DNA from: Burkholderiales bacterium PBB2
GTDB taxonomy: Bacteria; Pseudomonadota; Gammaproteobacteria; Burkholderiales; Burkholderiaceae_C
Reading direction: 5' to 3'
DNA: 64,000 nucleotides
Assembly: GCA_002255955.1 (NCBI GenBank)
Contig: NKIM01000012.1
Span: forward strand, 1-64,000
Part shown: one piece after another, positions 53,340 through 61,433 of the stretch
Numbering within the stretch: position 1 is the first letter of the stretch
Layout of the letters: each line of letters opens with the position of its first letter
Position numbers and translations under genes: made by a program
Notes under the pieces: model-generated
Seen by the model: the letters and a program-made list of their open reading frames with translations, nothing else
Told to the model about the DNA's origin: nothing
Database searches by the model: none

Positions 53340-53359
53340 TGTGAATAAGTTGTGGACAA
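53340..53359 (+). repeat. Two DnaA-box-like 9-mers in tandem
   Basis: TGTGAATAA (53340-53348) and TGTGGACAA (53351-53359), each one mismatch from the DnaA box TGTGGATAA (reverse of TTATCCACA). The starts are 11 bp apart, about one helical turn, in the same orientation. Confidence 0.35.
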
Positions 53360-53407
53360 AATCCATGTTGGCGGGCCGCAACGACGGGCAATCCCGGCGG
53401 GGCGCGG

Positions 53408-53435
53408 TTTCCAGACAGGACCTTTTGGCTACAAT
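53408..53435 (+). promoter_or_regulatory. Predicted promoter of the candidate small RNA upstream of lepA
   Basis: TTTCCA (53408-53413), 16-bp spacer, TACAAT (53430-53435); four and five matches to consensus. Predicted start near 53442, immediately before the first hairpin of the unit below. Confidence 0.5.
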
Positions 53436-53441
53436 GGAAGC

Positions 53442-53505
53442 CCAACAAGCAGTTGCCATACCTTTTGTTGGAAGGCGCGTCACCGTTTCGACGTGCCTTT
53501 TTTTT
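53442..53505 (+). ncRNA. Candidate small RNA or lepA attenuator (two hairpins and T8)
   Basis: About 64 nt from the predicted start to the end of the T run. The first hairpin pairs CCAACAA (53442-53448) with TTGTTGG (53465-53471) around a 16-nt loop GCAGTTGCCATACCTT. The second pairs GGCGCGTC (53474-53481) with GACGTGCC (53490-53497), with one G-T wobble and an 8-nt loop, and is followed by eight T. A promoter, a structured body and a strong intrinsic terminator in so short a space suggest a small RNA; alternatively it is an attenuator in the lepA leader. I do not recognise a known family. Confidence 0.5.
53474..53505 (+). terminator. Intrinsic terminator upstream of lepA
   Basis: Eight-bp stem with T8 (53498-53505), 108 bp before the lepA ATG. 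Any lepA transcript starting at the promoter at 53408-53435 must read through it. Confidence 0.7.
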
Positions 53506-53613
53506 ACCCGCCGTTCGGCCTTTGTGTGGCCATCACATCGCGCCGCGATTGAGAGCTTGCGCTGCCCGGGCTCCCGCCCTTTGTGACTCCAGCCCAGCTC
53601 AGTCTGTAAAAGC

Positions 53614-55422
53614 ATGAACCACATCCGCAATTTCTCCATCATCGCCCACATCGACCACGGCAAGAGCACGCTGGCAGATCGCATCATTCAACGCTGTGGC
53701 GGTCTCTCGGACCGCGAGATGGAAGCGCAGGTGCTGGACTCGATGGACATCGAGCGCGAGCGCGGCATCACCATCAAGGCCCAGACGGCCTCCTTGCAAT
53801 ACACCGCCAAGGACGGCAAGACCTACAACCTCAACCTGATCGACACGCCCGGACATGTGGACTTCTCGTACGAGGTGAGCCGCTCGCTGTCGGCTTGCGA
53901 AGGCGCGCTGCTGGTGGTGGACGCCAGCCAGGGCGTGGAAGCGCAGACCGTGGCCAACTGCTACACCGCGCTGGACCTCGGCGTGGAAGTGGTGCCGGTG
54001 CTGAACAAGATGGACCTGCCCAGCGCCGACCCGGACAACGCCAAGGCCGAGATCGAAGACGTGATCGGCATCGACGCCACCGACGCCATCCCCTGCAGCG
54101 CCAAGACCGGCATGGGCATCGATGAAATCATCGAGGCCGTGATCGCCCGCATCCCGCCGCCCAAGGGCGTGGTCGAGGCGCCGCTGCGCGCCATGATCAT
54201 CGACAGCTGGTTCGACAACTACGTCGGCGTGGTGATGCTGGTCCGTGTGGTGGACGGCACGCTGCGCAAGGGTGAGCGCATCCGCATGATGGCCACCAAT
54301 GCCATCTACCCGGCCGAGCATCTGGGTGTGTTTTCGCCCAAGTCCGAGAAGCGTGACCAGCTCAATGCCGGTGAGGTGGGCTTTGTGATCGCCGGCATCA
54401 AGGAACTGCAGGCCGCCAAGGTCGGCGACACCATCACGCTGGAAAAGAAGCTGCCCAACAACCTCGGCCCGGCCGAAGAGGCCTTGCCCGGCTTCAAGGA
54501 AATCCAGCCGCAGGTGTTTGCCGGTCTGTACCCGACCGAGTCGAGCGAGTACGACCAGCTGCGCGATGCGCTCGAGAAGCTCAAGCTCAACGACTCTTCG
54601 CTGCGCTACGAGCCCGAAGTCTCGCAGGCACTGGGCTTCGGCTTCCGCTGCGGCTTCCTGGGCCTGCTGCACATGGAGATCGTGCAGGAGCGGCTGGAGC
54701 GCGAGTTCGACCAGGACCTGATCACCACCGCGCCCAGCGTGGTCTACGAGGTGGTGCTGGGTGACGGCGAGGTCATCGAGGTGGAGAACCCCTCGAAGAT
54801 GCCCGAGGTCGGCAAGATCGCCGAGATCCGCGAGCCCATCGTCACCGTGCATCTCTACATGCCGCAGGACTATGTCGGCCCGGTCATGACCCTGGCCAAC
54901 CAGAAGCGCGGCACGCAGATCAATATGGCCTACCACGGCCGCCAGGTCATGCTGACCTATGAAATGCCGCTGGCCGAAATCGTGCTGGACTTCTTCGACA
55001 AGCTGAAGTCGGTCTCGCGCGGCTACGCCTCCATGGACTACGAGTTCAAGGAGTACCGCGCCTCCGATGTGGTCAAGGTCGACATCCTGATCAACGGCGA
55101 CCGCGTCGATGCCCTGTCCATCATCGTGCACCGCGCGCAGAGCCAGTTCCGCGGCCGCGCTGTGGCGGCCAAGATGCGCGAGCAGATCCCGCGTCAGATG
55201 TACGACGTGGCGATCCAGGCCGCCATTGGCGCCAACATCATCGCCCGAGAGAACATCAAGGCGATGCGCAAGAACGTGCTGGCAAAATGCTATGGCGGCG
55301 ACATCACCCGCAAGCGCAAGCTGCTCGAAAAGCAAAAGGCCGGCAAGAAACGCATGAAGCAGATCGGCTCCGTCGAGGTGCCCCAAGAAGCATTCCTGGC
55401 CATCCTGCAAGTGGACGACTGA
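53614..55422 (+). CDS. lepA: Elongation factor 4 (LepA)
   Basis: A 602-aa translational GTPase of standard length. G1 [14 protein letters not shown]2/G3 [11 protein letters not shown] and [16 protein letters not shown]4 NKMD, G5 CSAKTG. The EF-G-like domains are followed by the LepA-specific C-terminal domain ([23 protein letters not shown]...[22 protein letters not shown]). It binds ribosomes at the inner face of translation and affects initiation or back-translocation. It leads the lepA-lepB-DUF4845-rnc-era-recO-pdxJ-acpS-nagZ string. Confidence 0.98.
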   Translation: MNHIRNFSIIAHIDHGKSTLADRIIQRCGGLSDREMEAQVLDSMDIERERGITIKAQTASLQYTAKDGKTYNLNLIDTPGHVDFSYEVSRSLSACEGALLVVDASQGVEAQTVANCYTALDLGVEVVPVLNKMDLPSADPDNAKAEIEDVIGIDATDAIPCSAKTGMGIDEIIEAVIARIPPPKGVVEAPLRAMIIDSWFDNYVGVVMLVRVVDGTLRKGERIRMMATNAIYPAEHLGVFSPKSEKRDQLNAGEVGFVIAGIKELQAAKVGDTITLEKKLPNNLGPAEEALPGFKEIQPQVFAGLYPTESSEYDQLRDALEKLKLNDSSLRYEPEVSQALGFGFRCGFLGLLHMEIVQERLEREFDQDLITTAPSVVYEVVLGDGEVIEVENPSKMPEVGKIAEIREPIVTVHLYMPQDYVGPVMTLANQKRGTQINMAYHGRQVMLTYEMPLAEIVLDFFDKLKSVSRGYASMDYEFKEYRASDVVKVDILINGDRVDALSIIVHRAQSQFRGRAVAAKMREQIPRQMYDVAIQAAIGANIIARENIKAMRKNVLAKCYGGDITRKRKLLEKQKAGKKRMKQIGSVEVPQEAFLAILQVDD

Positions 55423-55477
55423 CCGCCGTCGCCCGGCCTTCTTTCTTCTCCCTTCCTCCCAACCAAGCGATCGATTG

Positions 55478-56452
55478 ATGAGTGCTCTGACCGGAATTCT
55501 CTACGCGGCCCTGGTCGCTTACCTGGGCGGCTGGTACACCGGCTACTGGAGCGGCAACTTCTCCCTTTTGCTTTTCATCCTGACCGTGGTCACGCTGGTG
55601 TACTGGCTGGCTGAGCGTTTCCATTTCCAGCCGGCCCGTGCGCGCGCCGCCCAGGCCCTGCTCGATGCCGATGCCCAGCGCCGCCAGACCCTGGCCGCCC
55701 AGGGCATCAGCCGCGTGGATGGTGATGTCGAGGCTGCGCGTCAGCAGATCCTGCAGCAGCCCTGGTGGATGGATTGGACTGCCGGCCTGTTCCCGGTCAT
55801 CCTGGCCGTGTTCTTTCTGCGCTCTTTCTTGTTCGAGCCGTTCAAGATCCCCTCGGGTTCGATGGTGCCGACTTTGCTGGTCGGTGACTTGATCCTGGTG
55901 AACAAGTTCCACTACGGCGTGCGCCTGCCGGTGATCAACAAGAAGATCATCTCCAACAACGAGGTCAAGCGCGGCGACGTGATGGTGTTCCGCTGGCCGG
56001 TGGACACCAGCGTGGACTTCATCAAGCGTGTGGCGGCCATCCCCGGCGACGAAGTGGCCTACATCAACCAGAAGCTCTACATCAACGGCAAGCCGACCGA
56101 GGTCCAGCCCCAAGGTGACTTCTACGACGAGAGCTCGATGACCTACCGTCCGCGCTTCCTGGAGAAGCTGGGCGAGAAAGAGCATCAGATGCTGGTCAAC
56201 CCGCAGGCACAGCCGGTCTTCCAGCCCAACCGTCCGGACGGTCCGTTCCCCTACCAGGACCAGTGCAAGTACACCATCGAAGGCGTGCGCTGCACGGTGC
56301 CTGCGGGCTACTACTACATGATCGGTGACAACCGCGACAACTCGGGCGACTCGCGCTTCTGGGGCTTTGTGCCCGATGAAAACATCGTCGGTCGGGCCTT
56401 CTTTGTTTGGATGAATTTCGGTAATCTCAAGCGCATCGGCCCCTTCCATTGA
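55478..56452 (+). CDS. lepB: Signal peptidase I (LepB)
   Basis: A 324-aa membrane protease with two N-terminal membrane helices (residues about 4-40 and 105-120). The catalytic Ser is in KIPSGSMVPTLLVGD and the Lys in DFIKRVAAIPGD; box E is GDNRDNSGDSRFWGFVP. It removes signal peptides from exported proteins such as DsbC and the DegP-type protease. The track start is a TTG just before this ATG. Its end overlaps the frame upstream of the DUF4845 gene but not that gene itself. Confidence 0.97.
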   Translation: MSALTGILYAALVAYLGGWYTGYWSGNFSLLLFILTVVTLVYWLAERFHFQPARARAAQALLDADAQRRQTLAAQGISRVDGDVEAARQQILQQPWWMDWTAGLFPVILAVFFLRSFLFEPFKIPSGSMVPTLLVGDLILVNKFHYGVRLPVINKKIISNNEVKRGDVMVFRWPVDTSVDFIKRVAAIPGDEVAYINQKLYINGKPTEVQPQGDFYDESSMTYRPRFLEKLGEKEHQMLVNPQAQPVFQPNRPDGPFPYQDQCKYTIEGVRCTVPAGYYYMIGDNRDNSGDSRFWGFVPDENIVGRAFFVWMNFGNLKRIGPFH

Positions 56453-56526
56453 GGCGGCCACCACGGCGGGGCTGCGGCCTCGCCCGGCAAAGATCCGGTT
56501 TGAAACTTCAGGGAGAGGACGTTTCG

Positions 56527-56925
56527 ATGCTTCGTCGTCAGTCAAAGCCAGGCCTGCGTCGCCACATGGGTGCCCAAGCGCGATCACAGCGCGGCATCAG
56601 CCTTTTTGGCCTGCTGTTCTGGGGTGTGCTGCTCGCCTTCGGCGGCGTGGTGGTCGCCCGTGTCATCCCGACCGTGCTGGAGTTCTACACCATCCAGCGT
56701 GTGGTCGATCGCATTGCTGCGGCCAACCCGGCTACGGTGCCGGCGGTGCGCGCCGAGTTCGAGCGTGCCCAGCAGGTCGAATATTCCATGGTCAGCATTT
56801 CCAGCCAGGATCTGGTGATCAGCAAAGACAACGAGAAGCTGCAGATCAGCTTTGCCTACGACAAGCAGGTCGATCTGGCCGGCCCCGTCTCTCTCTTGAT
56901 CAAGTACCAGGGCAAGTCCCGTTGA
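56527..56925 (+). CDS. DUF4845 small membrane protein
   Basis: A 132-aa protein with one N-terminal helix (GISLFGLLFWGVLLAFGGVVVARVIPTVLEFY), reminiscent of a pilin-like anchor, and a soluble domain ending VDLAGPVSLLIKYQGKS. Family DUF4845 genes regularly stand between lepB and rnc in beta- and gamma-proteobacteria; function unknown. The ATG at 56527 follows a strong GGGAGAGGA ribosome site, so the track start at 56449 is rejected. Confidence 0.82.
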   Translation: MLRRQSKPGLRRHMGAQARSQRGISLFGLLFWGVLLAFGGVVVARVIPTVLEFYTIQRVVDRIAAANPATVPAVRAEFERAQQVEYSMVSISSQDLVISKDNEKLQISFAYDKQVDLAGPVSLLIKYQGKSR

Positions 56926-56980
56926 TGGCGTTTTCGCCGCTTCGGTCGCTGGCGCCCGCATTTTCAACGTCTGTGTCCGC

Positions 56981-57721
56981 ATGAGTAGCAGTGCTGCGCC
57001 TCTTCTCGCCTTGCAACAACGCCTGGGTCACCGCTTCAGCAAGCCGGAGCTGCTGAGCCGTGCCCTGACGCACCGCAGTTTCAGCAGCGACCACAACGAG
57101 CGTCTGGAGTTTCTCGGCGACGCGGTCCTGAGCTTGGCCGTCTCCAGCCTGTTGTACGAGCGCTATGCCGGCTCCGACGAGGGCGACCTGACCCGGATCC
57201 GGGCCCACCTGGTGCGCGAAGACAGCCTGCACCGTCTGGCCCTCGATCTGGGCCTGCCTCAGGTGCTGCGCCTCTCGGACGGCGAGGCCAAGGGCGGCGG
57301 CGCGCAGCGCCCCTCCATCCTGGCCGATGCCCTCGAAGCCATCATCGGCGCCACCTTCATTGACGCCGGCTACCCGGCCGCGCTCGAGGTGGTGCGCAAG
57401 ATGCTCGGCGATCTGCTGGCCGGTGCGGCCACCGACCGCTGGGCCAAAGATGCCAAGACCGCGCTGCAGGAGCTGCTGCAAGCCCGCCGCCTCGCTGTGC
57501 CCAGCTACCGCATCACCGACACCCGCGGCCAGGCCCATGCCCAGACCTTTGAGGTCGAGTGCGTCGTGCCCGCGCTGAAGCTGGCCACGCGCGGCGAGGG
57601 CCGATCCCGCCGCATCGCCGAACAAGAAGCCGCCCGTCGCCTGCTCGACGAATTGATTGCCCTCGACAAGCCAAGTTCTGGCTTGCGCGACAAGGAGCGG
57701 CCCCGCGCCGACACCCCATGA
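56981..57721 (+). CDS. rnc: Ribonuclease III
   Basis: A 246-aa double-strand-specific endoribonuclease. The signature [16 protein letters not shown] carries the catalytic acidic residues, with the second metal site in [15 protein letters not shown]. The C-terminal dsRNA-binding domain starts near residue 158 ([20 protein letters not shown]). It processes rRNA precursors and regulatory RNAs. It overlaps era by 4 bp (ATGA), the classic rnc-era coupling. Confidence 0.97.
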   Translation: MSSSAAPLLALQQRLGHRFSKPELLSRALTHRSFSSDHNERLEFLGDAVLSLAVSSLLYERYAGSDEGDLTRIRAHLVREDSLHRLALDLGLPQVLRLSDGEAKGGGAQRPSILADALEAIIGATFIDAGYPAALEVVRKMLGDLLAGAATDRWAKDAKTALQELLQARRLAVPSYRITDTRGQAHAQTFEVECVVPALKLATRGEGRSRRIAEQEAARRLLDELIALDKPSSGLRDKERPRADTP

Positions 57722-58779
57722 CCCACACCCCCACCACGCCGGACGACGCCACATCGCCTGAAGCTTCGTCGGCCTCTCCTGTACCCGTCGTCACCTACGC
57801 GCTGCCGCCCATTCCCGCGGCCGGCTCGGGCGCGACCTCGCTGTCGCCCGAGGCCGCAGCCGCCGCGCAAGCCAGCGGCGGCAAGATGGCCGACGGCACG
57901 CCCCAGCGCTGCGGCCTGATCGCCATCGTCGGCCGGCCCAATGTCGGCAAGTCGACCCTGCTCAACGCCCTGGTTGGCCAGAAGGTCAGCATCACCTCGG
58001 ACAAGGCGCAGACCACGCGCCACCGCATCACCGGCATGCGCACCGTAGACGAGGCGCAGTTCGTGTTCGTGGACACGCCCGGCTTCCAGATGAAGTACAA
58101 CGCGGCGCTCAACCGCAACCTGAACCGCACCGTGCATGGCGTGCTCGGCGACGTGGATCTGGTGCTCTATGTGCTGGAAGCGGGCCGCTTCGGCCTGGAT
58201 GATGCCAAGGTGCTGTCCCTGCTGCCGCAGGACAAGCCGGTGGTGATGATCGCCAACAAGCTCGATGCCGTGCAGCGCCGCGCCGATCTGGCCCCCTGGC
58301 TCAAGAGCATGCAGGAGCGCCGCAACTTCAGCGAATTCGTGCCCCTCTCGGCCAAGAAGGACGCCGATGTCCAGCGCCTCTTCAAGATCCTCAAGCCCTA
58401 CCTGCCCGAGCAGGGCTGGTTCTACGACGGCGACGCGCTGACCGACCGCAGCGAGAAATTCCTGGCCAGCGAAATCATCCGCGAGAAGCTGTTCCGCTTG
58501 ACCGGTGACGAGCTGCCCTACACCTCGACCGTGATCATCGACAAATGGGAAGACGAAGGCGAGCTGCGCCGCATCTCGGCCTCCATCGTGGTCGAGCGTG
58601 ATGCCCACAAGGGCATGATCATCGGCCAGGGCGGCGAGCGCCTCAAGCGCATCGGCTCCGAGGCACGCCAGGAGCTGGAACATCTGATGGATGGCCGTGT
58701 CTTCCTGGAACTCTGGGTCAAGGTGCGCTCGGGCTGGGCCGACAGCGAAGAACATTTGCGCACCTACGGCTACGAGTGA
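57718..58779 (+). CDS. era: GTPase Era
   Basis: A 353-aa 16S rRNA-binding GTPase. P-loop [12 protein letters not shown]2/G3 [12 protein letters not shown] and VDTPGFQ, G4 NKLD, then a C-terminal KH domain ([24 protein letters not shown]). The start at 57718 couples it to rnc but gives an N-terminal extension of about 65 Pro/Ala/Ser-rich residues not present in E. coli Era (301 aa). An internal ATG at 57886 ([10 protein letters not shown]) would yield near-standard length. Either may be used. Confidence 0.95.
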   Translation: MTHTPTTPDDATSPEASSASPVPVVTYALPPIPAAGSGATSLSPEAAAAAQASGGKMADGTPQRCGLIAIVGRPNVGKSTLLNALVGQKVSITSDKAQTTRHRITGMRTVDEAQFVFVDTPGFQMKYNAALNRNLNRTVHGVLGDVDLVLYVLEAGRFGLDDAKVLSLLPQDKPVVMIANKLDAVQRRADLAPWLKSMQERRNFSEFVPLSAKKDADVQRLFKILKPYLPEQGWFYDGDALTDRSEKFLASEIIREKLFRLTGDELPYTSTVIIDKWEDEGELRRISASIVVERDAHKGMIIGQGGERLKRIGSEARQELEHLMDGRVFLELWVKVRSGWADSEEHLRTYGYE

Positions 58780-58828
58780 AGCCGCTGGCGTGCTTCTCGT
58801 TTGACCGGTTTGACCGGCCGGTTCGCTG

Positions 58829-59608
58829 ATGGCCCGCGGCGCGCGCGTACCTGCGGTCCAGCAGGCTTTTGTGCTCCACCAGTACGACTGGAGCGAGTCC
58901 AGCCTCATCCTCGACCTCTTCACCCGTGAGCAGGGGCGCCTGGCCGTGGTGGCCAAGGGCGCCAAGCGCCCGTACTCGCAGCTGCGCGCGGTGCTGCTGC
59001 CCTTTCAGCGCATCCAGGTCACCTTGTCCAAACCGGCCAAATCCACGGATGGCAACCCGGCCGAGGTCGTCACCCTGCGTGCGGCCGAATGGGCCGGCGG
59101 CAGCACCTTGCCGGCCGGTGCCGCGCTGTTTTCGGGTTACTATCTGAACGAGCTGCTGCTCAAGCTGCTGGCCCGGCAAGACGCCCATCCGCTGCTCTTC
59201 GATGCCTATGCCCAGACCTTGCCGCAGCTGCATGCCAACGAGGATGCGCAGTCGCAGGCGGCGCTGCGGGCATTCGAGCTGCGTCTGCTGGTGGAAACCG
59301 GCCTGCTGCCCGACCTCAGCGTCGTGACCTTGACGCAGGCGCCATTGCAGCTGGCACGCAGCTATGGCCTGTCCGCCGAGGCGGGCATCCAACCCTTGTC
59401 CGTCGAAGTGGGTGGCCTCGATGGCTGCACCTGGATCCATCTGCAAGCCGCGCTGCTGCACGGCAGCATGGCCGCACTGCAGCAGGCCTGCGCCCCGGTC
59501 TTGCCGCAGCTCAAGTCGGCGCTGCGCGGCCTGCTTCACTATCATCTGGGCGGCAAGCCGCTGCGCACCCGCCAGGTGATGCTGGATGTGCAGAAGCTGC
59601 TCGACTGA
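58829..59608 (+). CDS. recO: DNA repair protein RecO
   Basis: A 259-aa recombination mediator. The N-terminal OB fold reads QQAFVLHQYDWSESSLILDLFTREQGRLAVVAKGAKRPYSQLRAVLLPFQ, a standard RecO opening, and the helical C-terminal domain includes SGYYLNELLLKLLARQDAHPLLFDAY. It loads RecA on SSB-covered DNA together with RecR. It lies 49 bp after era and precedes pdxJ, as in most beta-proteobacteria. Confidence 0.94.
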   Translation: MARGARVPAVQQAFVLHQYDWSESSLILDLFTREQGRLAVVAKGAKRPYSQLRAVLLPFQRIQVTLSKPAKSTDGNPAEVVTLRAAEWAGGSTLPAGAALFSGYYLNELLLKLLARQDAHPLLFDAYAQTLPQLHANEDAQSQAALRAFELRLLVETGLLPDLSVVTLTQAPLQLARSYGLSAEAGIQPLSVEVGGLDGCTWIHLQAALLHGSMAALQQACAPVLPQLKSALRGLLHYHLGGKPLRTRQVMLDVQKLLD

Positions 59609-59661
59609 ACGTTGGGCGCAGCCCCGGCCGCCTTGACTGATATTTGCTGGAACTGGAAACG

Positions 59662-60456
59662 ATGAACCCTTTGCTCGCTCCCGAGGCCTCGGCCGCCCAT
59701 TCGCACGGCCAGCGCTGCGCCTTGTCGGTCAATGTCAACAAGGTGGCCTTGCTGCGCAACACACGACACCTGGGCATTCCAAGCGTGCTGCGCGCGGCTG
59801 AGGCCTGCTTGCTGGCCGGGGCCCAGGGCATCACCGTGCACCCGCGCCCTGACGAGCGCCACATCCGCCCGGCCGATGTGCGCGAGCTGGCGGCGCTGAT
59901 GAAGCAGTGGCCGCATGCCGAGTACAACATCGAGGGCAACCCGACCCAGAACCTGATGGACTATGTGCGTGAGCTGCGTCCGCATCAGGTGACTTTTGTG
60001 CCCGACAGCGAGGACCAGTTCACCTCCGACCACGGCTGGAGCCTGCCGGCCGATCGCGAGCGCCTGGCGCCGCTGATCGCGGAATGCCAAAGCCTGGGCG
60101 TGCGCGTCAGCCTCTTCATGGACCCGCTGCCCGAGGCCATGGCCCATGTGGCCGCGCTGGGCGCCGAGCGCATCGAGCTCTACACCGAAACCTTCGCCAG
60201 CGCCTTCGGCACTGCCCGCGAGGCCGAGGTGTTGGCCGGCTTCACCCGCACGGCCGAGGCCGCCCTGGCCCAGGGCCTGGGCATCAACGCCGGCCACGAC
60301 CTCAACCGCGACAACCTGAGCTTGTTCCTGCGCGCCGTGCCCGGTGTGCGAGAGGTGTCCATCGGCCATGCCTTGATCGCCGATGCCCTGGAGCTGGGCT
60401 ATACCGAGACCGTGCGTGAGTACCTGCGCAGCATCCAGCGCGCCTACGCAGCCTGA
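59662..60456 (+). CDS. pdxJ: Pyridoxine 5'-phosphate synthase (PdxJ)
   Basis: A 264-aa (beta/alpha)8 enzyme that condenses 3-amino-1-hydroxyacetone phosphate with deoxyxylulose 5-phosphate to form pyridoxine phosphate. Motifs: LSVNVNKVALLRNTR, GAQGITVHPRPDERHI, EYNIEGNP, QVTFVPDS, INAGHDLNRDNL and VSIGHALIADAL. The ATG at 59662 was chosen over the TTG of the track. It fixes the core order recO-pdxJ-acpS, here broken by a GNAT gene. Confidence 0.96.
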   Translation: MNPLLAPEASAAHSHGQRCALSVNVNKVALLRNTRHLGIPSVLRAAEACLLAGAQGITVHPRPDERHIRPADVRELAALMKQWPHAEYNIEGNPTQNLMDYVRELRPHQVTFVPDSEDQFTSDHGWSLPADRERLAPLIAECQSLGVRVSLFMDPLPEAMAHVAALGAERIELYTETFASAFGTAREAEVLAGFTRTAEAALAQGLGINAGHDLNRDNLSLFLRAVPGVREVSIGHALIADALELGYTETVREYLRSIQRAYAA

Positions 60457-60464
60457 GCATCGAC

Positions 60465-61001
60465 ATGAGCAGCAAGAAGCTGGCATTCCTCGACCTGCGC
60501 CCGGCCGAGCCCGACGATGCGCTGCGCATCGCCGCCTTGGCGCGCTGGGTCTGGCTGGACCGTTATGCCGCCGAGGGCGGCGTCAACAGCACGGTGGCCG
60601 AGTACCTGAAGCGTGATTTCGACGAACAGCTGCTGCGCCAGTCCATCGATCTGAACCGTCACTGGGTGATCGAGCGGGGCGACACCTTGCTGGCCTGGGC
60701 CCACCTCGACGACAGCGCCGTCTGCCCGGTGGCTGTGTCAGGCCAGGCGGTCGAGCTCAAGCGCCTCTACGTGGCGCCGCACAGCCAGAACCATGGCCTG
60801 GGCTTGAAGCTGCTGCACCAGGCGCGCCAGACCTGGCCCGAGCGTTCGCTCTGGCTCAGCGCCTGGATCGGCAACGAAGGCGCTTTGCGTTTCTACCGCC
60901 GCGAAGGTGCCAGCCTCTGGGGCGAGGCCTGGTTCGAACTGGGCGGCCAGCAGCACCGCAACGAGTTGCTGGGCTGGGCACCGCTGGAGCCCGAGGCATG
61001 A
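60465..61001 (+). CDS. GNAT family N-acetyltransferase
   Basis: A 178-aa protein of the GNAT fold. The acetyl-CoA loop is [25 protein letters not shown] (Q/RxxGxG/A form) and the last strand is [33 protein letters not shown]. The substrate may be a small amine, an antibiotic or a protein N-terminus; sequence does not say. It starts 8 bp after pdxJ and overlaps acpS by 4 bp, so it is fully embedded in the operon although most related operons run pdxJ-acpS directly. Confidence 0.82.
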   Translation: MSSKKLAFLDLRPAEPDDALRIAALARWVWLDRYAAEGGVNSTVAEYLKRDFDEQLLRQSIDLNRHWVIERGDTLLAWAHLDDSAVCPVAVSGQAVELKRLYVAPHSQNHGLGLKLLHQARQTWPERSLWLSAWIGNEGALRFYRREGASLWGEAWFELGGQQHRNELLGWAPLEPEA

Positions 61002-61393
61002 TTTACGGCATCGGCACCGATGTCTGCGACATCCGCCGCATGCGCGAGACCCTGGCGCGGCGCGGCGAGCGCTTCGCGGAAAAAGTGCTGGGTCCGCAAG
61101 AGCTGGAGGTCTTTCGCGCCCGCCGCGCCCGCGCCGAGAGCCGGGGTCTGAGCTTTTTGGCCACCCGCTTTTCGGCCAAGGAGGCCTTCTCCAAGGCGAT
61201 CGGCCTGGGCATGCGCATGCCCATGAACTGGCGCGACTGCGAGATCCTCAACGCGCCCAGCGGCAAGCCCGAGATCCACCTGCATGGCGAGCTTGCCCGC
61301 TGGTTCGAAGCCCAGGGCCTGCGCGCCCTGGTCAGTGTCAGCGACGAAACCGATTACGCGACCAGCTTTGTGGTGGTCGAGACCCTGGCCTGA
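60998..61393 (+). CDS. acpS: Holo-[acyl-carrier-protein] synthase (AcpS)
   Basis: A 131-aa phosphopantetheinyl transferase. The Mg-binding Asp is in [12 protein letters not shown] and the catalytic Glu in [18 protein letters not shown]; the C-terminal [18 protein letters not shown] matches AcpS. It attaches 4'-phosphopantetheine to AcpP (49154). It overlaps the GNAT gene, and nagZ follows after 40 bp. Confidence 0.95.
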   Translation: MIYGIGTDVCDIRRMRETLARRGERFAEKVLGPQELEVFRARRARAESRGLSFLATRFSAKEAFSKAIGLGMRMPMNWRDCEILNAPSGKPEIHLHGELARWFEAQGLRALVSVSDETDYATSFVVVETLA

Positions 61394-61410
61394 AGCAAGG
61401 CCGCAGAAAG

Positions 61411-61430
61411 ACGGACAAAGACGGACAAAG
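61411..61430 (+). repeat. Tandem 10-bp repeat before nagZ
   Basis: ACGGACAAAG occurs twice in tandem, with a further partial ACG copy running into the nagZ ATG at 61434. It occupies the spot where the nagZ ribosome site should be, and no better Shine-Dalgarno sequence is visible. Copy-number change could alter spacing. Confidence 0.6.
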
Positions 61431-61433
61431 ACG

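Larger units (their letters stand above)
53048..53613 (+). other. 566-bp spacer between degP and lepA: terminator, DnaA-like boxes and candidate small RNA
   Basis: No credible protein gene. From left to right it holds the degP terminator (53081-53117), a TAGAAT box (53195-53200) without a good -35, a pair of DnaA-box-like 9-mers (53340-53359), and the promoter/hairpin/T8 unit (53408-53505). The final 108 bp before lepA show no clear promoter, so lepA may depend on read-through. Confidence 0.6.

Noticed and set aside
53560-53613. Possible lepA promoter TTGTGA-18-TGTAAA
   Set aside because: The -10 would end only 3 nt before the ATG, putting the start inside the coding region; both hexamers match poorly.
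53599-55410. 603-aa open frame on the minus strand across lepA
   Set aside because: It is the antisense shadow of lepA: same span, His/Leu/Val-rich composition, no motif, no ribosome site. High GC produces such frames throughout the window.
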